From assembly GCA_013329925.1 (NCBI GenBank), contig DUJK01000165.1, forward strand, positions 11,446 through 16,921: a DNA stretch of 5,476 nucleotides, in the 5' to 3' direction. Position 1 is the first letter of the stretch, and each line of letters starts with the position of its first letter. Both the position numbers and the translations under genes were made by a program. The notes under the pieces were generated by a model that ran no database searches, was not told the origin of the DNA, and saw nothing but the letters and a program-made list of their open reading frames with translations. Below, one piece after another: positions 1 to 3,103 of this stretch. This stretch comes from Candidatus Poseidoniaceae archaeon. Its GTDB lineage: Archaea > Thermoplasmatota > Poseidoniia > Poseidoniales > Poseidoniaceae.

Positions 1-155
1 TTACCAGCCCACTCTGGTATCTGTAGCATTCTGAAAGTGGAATCTGAGTATGACTCACCAGTCTCTTGTTTGAACATTTGACTAATCCTTGATTGCCAAG
101 TGTCAGGCATATCTTCAGGTTTTGGTCCTAGTATCCATGAAACGCTGCCCACCAA
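1..155 (-). CDS. Partial hypothetical protein, N-terminal ~51 residues (third gene of leftward operon)
   Basis: An open frame on the minus strand runs from a TTG at 155-153, or a GTG at 152-150, to the left edge without a stop. No ATG lies between the upstream in-frame stop at 191-189 and these codons. The first in-frame ATG is about 15 codons further in, so a TTG or GTG start is favoured. An AGGAG sits 5 bases before the TTG and 8 before the GTG, both workable ribosome-binding distances. The product begins roughly VGSVSWILGPKPEDMPDTW, continues soluble and mixed charged, and ends near IPEWAG at the edge. I do not recognise the family and see no signal peptide or membrane helix in this piece. 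It follows the 687-aa nucleotidyltransferase gene by only 14 bases, so it is almost certainly co-transcribed with it and may act in the same process; that link is inference. Confidence 0.72.
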   Translation of the reverse strand, partial: MVGSVSWILGPKPEDMPDTWQSRISQMFKQETGESYSDSTFRMLQIPEWAG

Positions 156-160
156 AATTT

Positions 161-165
161 CTCCT
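161..165 (-). promoter_or_regulatory. Shine-Dalgarno AGGAG for the left-edge gene
   Basis: On the minus strand the 14-base gap after the TAA of the 687-aa gene contains CAGGAG. The AGGAG core is 5 bases from TTG(155) and 8 bases from GTG(152). It is the clearest ribosome-binding site in the window and is the main reason for calling a non-ATG start for the gene that leaves the left edge. Confidence 0.6.
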
Positions 166-169
166 GTAG

Positions 170-2233
170 TTATTGATTTTTGGAAGATTTACCTCTTTTG
201 CCTCTTTGAGGTGTGACTGAATAATTATTCTTCTTGTGTTTATTTTTACCTTTGCGGGTTTTGGTTTTTGATTGATTTACCGAACTTAATCCGCCGTTTT
301 TCAATAAAACCTCTAAGTCTTGCAAAGAAAAAGAATCCCCTGAGACGACTTTACTTTTCACATCGTCAACTTTACGATTATTGACGAATTTCTTTCTACT
401 GCCTTTATGTTTGGAGTGATTGTTATTATTGAAGTGAGTTTGTTTCCTAAGCCAAGCCTCAAGGCGGCCAATTTCTCTTCTTAAGTTTCTACGTTCTCTT
501 TTGAGTGGATTAAGTTCCTTTAGCAATTTCATTGCTAGGTCATCAAAGTCGGTAAATTTTCCAAAAGACTGAATCTCGATCATTTCTTGTCTTATATCTT
601 TGATATGCTCGATTGAGTGCTGTTGTTGTTCTAATAATTTAACAAATTCGCGATGGTATTTTCGAGTCATTTTAGAATGTTCATACATGCTCTGTAGTTC
701 GAAGAACCAGGAAAACAATTGTTTTTCCTTTTCTAGACTCAATTCTACTCGGTTTGTTGCCTCGGTAGTCAAAATCGAATATACTCTGGAGAGTTCTTCT
801 TCAATAAAATGTACAGGTATGTAATGATTATTTGAGGAATCACGCTTACTTTGTAGTTCATCAATTTTAGTTCTTCTTGGCCTTAATTCTGAAGATAAAC
901 CTGATTGTTCTTTGGCGAGTTCAGCATTTCTTCGTAATGCTTTGGACATTTTGATTGCATCACTGCGTTCACTTTCTCTCAACGAAACACTATTTTCAAT
1001 AACTTTTAGTTGCTCATATAGAATTTTCAAATCCTGCCTAGTTTTGTCATCCTCTTGATTTCTTAAATCTTCAAATAAGTCTAGTTTTGGCTCATTAGGA
1101 GTTATTTCAGGATATTTTATTTCGGTGATGGTGTCCCAATCAGTATTTTCTGAAATTAGTTGATAAGCTCTCAAAACTTCATCTCTGATTTCAAAAATGC
1201 CTTCAACATCAAGCACCCTGCTCAAGTCATGTTTATTATCAAAAGGGTCCTCAACTGGTAGCGAGAATTTACCAAGTCGCTTTATTTGAGAGTCTTGTAT
1301 AGCGTCGCTGATATAGGGCTTATTAGCAACCCAATTCTTTTCTTTCCTGGTTAATATTTTTCCTGATCCCACTGAGATTACTCCATTATTCCATGGCCAA
1401 TCTTTAGCGAGTGACTCAAAAAAGCCACTCACTAATTCTCCAGTAGTAGAATGGTTTTGAGTGACAAAATCCAATTCATTGTTGCTATACATTCCAATAT
1501 CATATTTTATGCCGTCAATCTCAACAGTCTGGGAACCATCTTTTTTCAACACATTTGGTAGCACTTTATTCTCTAATGATTGAAGATAATTAATAGCAAT
1601 TAACGTCCATGCATATGACGAAAACGTACCCATTGATGCATCTGAAATACCACGGTTTCTGGCCCAATATTTGATTGAAATTATGAATGGTTTCACCCTA
1701 GAATCTATTGATGAATATCTACGAAGAAGTTCGGTATTATGGACAGCAAGACTGTTATTTATTGAAATGTCGACTGGGATTTTTGATTGGCTGTCAATAA
1801 ATTTGACAATTGGTACTTTTGCTGTAGTAATTAATTTTACATTATCCATGCCATCTTCATTAAGCATTCTAGCAATTTTTTTTAGCACTTTTTTGGGCTT
1901 TTCTCCATTGAATTGCAGACATAAATCGATATCACCATTAGTTAGATTCAGACCTGATTGAAAGGAACCAAAGGTACTCACCTTTGAACCTCGGAACTTA
2001 TTTGTTAACACTTTTGTCAAATGTTTTGTGATACCATTTCTTCGCTTTAACAAATTTTCTGAAACTTTTTGACTTGAGACAAATTTTACTAGTTCTGTTT
2101 CAAGATGCTTGGTATTTTCTGCAATTAAATTTATTTTTGATAAATCTAAGTTTCCAAGTTTTAAAGCCTTGACATAGGGCCAAGATTCGATCTTGCTTAC
2201 ATCAAAATCTATCTGCTCAAAGTCTGCTAACAA
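170..2233 (-). CDS. Cid1/Trf4-like terminal RNA nucleotidyltransferase fused to a coiled coil and basic tail
   Basis: A complete 687-residue protein, TTG start and TAA stop. Predicted role: template-independent addition of nucleotides to RNA 3' ends in the cytoplasm. Residues ~60-160 form a polymerase-beta-type nucleotidyltransferase core with GSF at 89-91, metal-binding D101 and D103 (in GDIDL) and a third Asp at D155 (PVDISINN). Residues ~165-220 match the family's central domain (IKYWARNRG at 187-195, GTFSSY at 202-207). Residues 327-341 hold VEDPF...H335...R339, the PAP-associated nucleotide-recognition motif. Residues ~384-600 are charged coiled coil resembling the archaeal COG1340 type. 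Residues ~601-687 are a Lys/Arg/Asn-rich tail likely to bind RNA. Cid1 itself is about 400 residues, so the C-terminal half is extra. The start lies one base after the upstream gene's TAA, with GGGGG six bases before the TTG; no ATG precedes residue 123, so a non-ATG start is needed. The catalytic residues look intact. A class I CCA-adding enzyme or OAS-like synthetase is a less likely alternative, given the combined motifs. Substrate and nucleotide are unknown. Confidence 0.85.
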   Translation of the reverse strand: MLADFEQIDFDVSKIESWPYVKALKLGNLDLSKINLIAENTKHLETELVKFVSSQKVSENLLKRRNGITKHLTKVLTNKFRGSKVSTFGSFQSGLNLTNGDIDLCLQFNGEKPKKVLKKIARMLNEDGMDNVKLITTAKVPIVKFIDSQSKIPVDISINNSLAVHNTELLRRYSSIDSRVKPFIISIKYWARNRGISDASMGTFSSYAWTLIAINYLQSLENKVLPNVLKKDGSQTVEIDGIKYDIGMYSNNELDFVTQNHSTTGELVSGFFESLAKDWPWNNGVISVGSGKILTRKEKNWVANKPYISDAIQDSQIKRLGKFSLPVEDPFDNKHDLSRVLDVEGIFEIRDEVLRAYQLISENTDWDTITEIKYPEITPNEPKLDLFEDLRNQEDDKTRQDLKILYEQLKVIENSVSLRESERSDAIKMSKALRRNAELAKEQSGLSSELRPRRTKIDELQSKRDSSNNHYIPVHFIEEELSRVYSILTTEATNRVELSLEKEKQLFSWFFELQSMYEHSKMTRKYHREFVKLLEQQQHSIEHIKDIRQEMIEIQSFGKFTDFDDLAMKLLKELNPLKRERRNLRREIGRLEAWLRKQTHFNNNNHSKHKGSRKKFVNNRKVDDVKSKVVSGDSFSLQDLEVLLKNGGLSSVNQSKTKTRKGKNKHKKNNYSVTPQRGKRGKSSKNQ
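173..433 (-). other. Basic low-complexity tail (residues 601-687)
   Basis: The tail starts with an Asn run and is dominated by Lys, Arg, Asn, Gln, Ser and Gly. It is interrupted by one short acidic-hydrophobic helix around residues 632-649 (SFSLQDLEVLLKNGG). Basic disordered tails of this kind commonly bind RNA or ribosomes nonspecifically, and the internal helix could be a protein-docking motif. Function is inferred from composition only. Confidence 0.6.
434..1084 (-). other. COG1340/Bfr1-like coiled-coil region (residues ~384-600)
   Basis: Long charged helices rich in Glu, Lys, Arg, Leu and Gln make up this region, with a break at YIPVHFIEEE (471-480). After the break comes a stretch with LTTEATNR and LSLEKEKQLF (residues ~488-507). 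The order 'IP...IEEE...TTE...SLEKEK' resembles the hairpin seen in archaeal COG1340 coiled-coil proteins and, more distantly, polysome-associated yeast Bfr1. I infer a role in oligomerisation or docking to ribosomes or RNA. The coiled-coil nature is clear; the family link is from memory of the consensus. Confidence 0.55.
1211..1255 (-). other. PAP-associated nucleotide-recognition motif (residues 327-341)
   Basis: The 15-residue stretch reads V-E-D-P-F-D-N-K-H-D-L-S-R-V-L. It fits the E-D-P-F...H-x-x-x-R pattern of the PAP-associated domain that completes the nucleotide pocket in Cid1-like enzymes. A histidine (H335) falls at about the place where Cid1 uses a His to favour UTP over ATP. Exact equivalence would need a structural alignment. 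Confidence 0.7.
1574..1696 (-). other. Poly(A)-polymerase central-domain signature (residues 180-220)
   Basis: The region carries IKYWARNRGI followed by GTFSSYAW and a hydrophobic helix ending NYLQ. In Cid1-type enzymes the equivalent lysines and the S-S-Y triplet contact the incoming nucleotide's triphosphate and base. Here K188, R192 and S205-S206-Y207 occupy the matching pattern. This signature is absent from archaeal CCA-adding enzymes as I know them and is the strongest sign of the eukaryotic-type family. Confidence 0.78.
1754..1981 (-). other. Catalytic nucleotidyltransferase core (residues 85-160 of the 687-aa protein)
   Basis: This segment encodes the G-S-F turn (residues 89-91), then G100-D-I-D-L with the two metal-binding aspartates D101 and D103, and D155 in PVDISINN. 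Spacing of the D-x-D to the third Asp (about 52 residues) suits the Cid1/Trf4/OAS branch of the polymerase-beta superfamily. All three acidic residues are present, so activity is predicted. The motifs are directly visible; the assignment to this branch rests on family knowledge. Confidence 0.85.
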
Positions 2234-2234
2234 G

Positions 2235-2957
2235 TTATGCCCCCATGTTCATATTTTTCTTTCGATTGGTTCGATTTATTTGCCTACTAGATGGCCCGCC
2301 ATCTGCAACTCTTTTTGCATCAATTAACAATTCTTCAAAACCATCATTAAGCTTTGATTGCCAGAACTCAGCAGCATTTTTTGATTCAGCTAGAGATGAT
2401 GATAATTTGGTGAATCTTGATTCCAATTTTCTACGCTTTCCTTCCGCTTCATTCCATTCTTGAATCGAGGTTAAGTAATCAGGGTTTAGCTCACCAAGGG
2501 CGGTGTTTGCCTTGGATGATTGTTTCAATTTGGCAGAAAGTTTGTCATTTGACTCCACAGATTCAATGATTTCAGACAATTTTTCCAAGTTTTTATTAAA
2601 TTCTTCAACACTTGCGTTAACGACAGTTAATGCCTCCAGTAGTTGTGATAATTCTAGTTGTTGTTCTTTGGTGGCCAGGTTTGATGAAAAATCGTCATTA
2701 AATCCTTGAGTAACTATCTTTCTTTCCGTTTTTAGTTTGGTAATTTTGCTCTCTAAATTTTCTTTATTACTACGTGCTTTACGAGCCATTTTTTCCGCAG
2801 TATGCTTTTCATCCCCCGTTTGAGATATTAATTCAGGTAGTGATTGAGTGATTCTTTCACGCTTGTGAAGTATCAATTTTGTGAGGACTTCTGTTCTCAC
2901 AGCCATCAAGTCCTTGGGTGTCATGCCTCCGTGGTAAAATTCAATGTTGAAAAACAT
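2235..2957 (-). CDS. Soluble coiled-coil protein, possible partner of the downstream nucleotidyltransferase
   Basis: A 240-residue ORF with ATG start and TAA stop and no cysteines, signal peptide or membrane helix. From residue ~50 to ~215 it is almost entirely charged amphipathic helix. The segments K51-R79 and L95-K148 suit coiled coils; a probable turn lies near L157-N158-P159, and a last helix follows to ~218. The C-terminus is basic (RQINRTNRKKNMNMG). The style recalls archaeal COG1340-type coiled coils, but I cannot assign a family or enzymatic role. Starts at ATG 2924 (residue 12) or ATG 2906 (residue 18, with AAGGA four bases upstream) are possible; the 2957 start lacks a ribosome-binding site and might be read from a short or leaderless transcript. 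It is the first gene of the leftward operon and ends one base before the nucleotidyltransferase start, so translation is probably coupled. A physical complex between the two coiled coils is a reasonable inference. Confidence 0.82.
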   Translation of the reverse strand: MFFNIEFYHGGMTPKDLMAVRTEVLTKLILHKRERITQSLPELISQTGDEKHTAEKMARKARSNKENLESKITKLKTERKIVTQGFNDDFSSNLATKEQQLELSQLLEALTVVNASVEEFNKNLEKLSEIIESVESNDKLSAKLKQSSKANTALGELNPDYLTSIQEWNEAEGKRRKLESRFTKLSSSLAESKNAAEFWQSKLNDGFEELLIDAKRVADGGPSSRQINRTNRKKNMNMGA

Positions 2958-3013
2958 GGCGCAGGAGTTAACTACGGCGTGAAGGTCAAGAACCCTCAGT
3001 ATTACCGGGTATT
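2958..3013. promoter_or_regulatory. Divergent intergenic region with small palindrome
   Basis: These 56 bases separate the two divergent start codons and should contain, or adjoin, both promoters. No convincing archaeal TATA box is visible here; the gap is less AT-rich than the flanking genes. CATAATA on the minus strand (3011-3017) and TAAAATT on the plus strand near 2934-2941 are weak candidates for the leftward and rightward genes. TACC-G-GGTA (3003-3011) is a perfect odd palindrome ending three bases before the rightward ATG, inside a GTATTA direct repeat (2999-3004 and 3009-3014) spaced ten bases apart. It could be an operator, but short matches like this arise by chance. Confidence 0.35.
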
Positions 3014-3103
3014 ATGGCGGGGGATTCAAACACAGTATTCCCAAAATTCAGCGTCATATTCGTGCTATCTTTATTATTGTTAAATCTTCCAACAGCAGCA
3101 GCA
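3014..3103 (+). other. Signal peptide of the surface protein (residues 1-30)
   Basis: A short N-terminal stretch with K11 leads into a hydrophobic core (FSVIFVLSLLLLNL, residues 12-25), then P-T-A-A-A before S31-G32. An Ala-x-Ala type cleavage after A30 is predicted, giving a Sec-exported mature protein. There is no Cys in the lipobox position, so it is not a lipoprotein. Confidence 0.8.

Noticed and set aside
600..824. Plus-strand ORF of 74 codons opposite the coiled-coil region
   Set aside because: Low-complexity Cys/Ser-rich product antisense to a well-supported gene; a shadow frame.
1671..1961. Plus-strand ORF of 96 codons opposite the catalytic core
   Set aside because: It lies antisense to the conserved nucleotidyltransferase motifs and has no recognisable domain or ribosome-binding site.
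2245..2709. Two plus-strand ORFs (2245-2463 and 2503-2709) opposite the 240-aa gene
   Set aside because: Ser/Phe/Leu-rich products are what the reverse of a Lys/Glu-rich coiled coil encodes; no independent support.
2931..2947. TAAAATT stretch as a TATA box for the rightward gene
   Set aside because: It lies inside the divergent coding sequence, about 75 bases before the ATG, with no transcription-factor-B element visible; too weak to list as its own promoter.
2979..3083. Small ORF starting at GTG 2979, 11 bases after an AGGAG, overlapping the surface-protein start out of frame
   Set aside because: The spacing is long, the product is short and Tyr/Ser/Gln-rich without a motif, and it overlaps the signal peptide of a clear gene.
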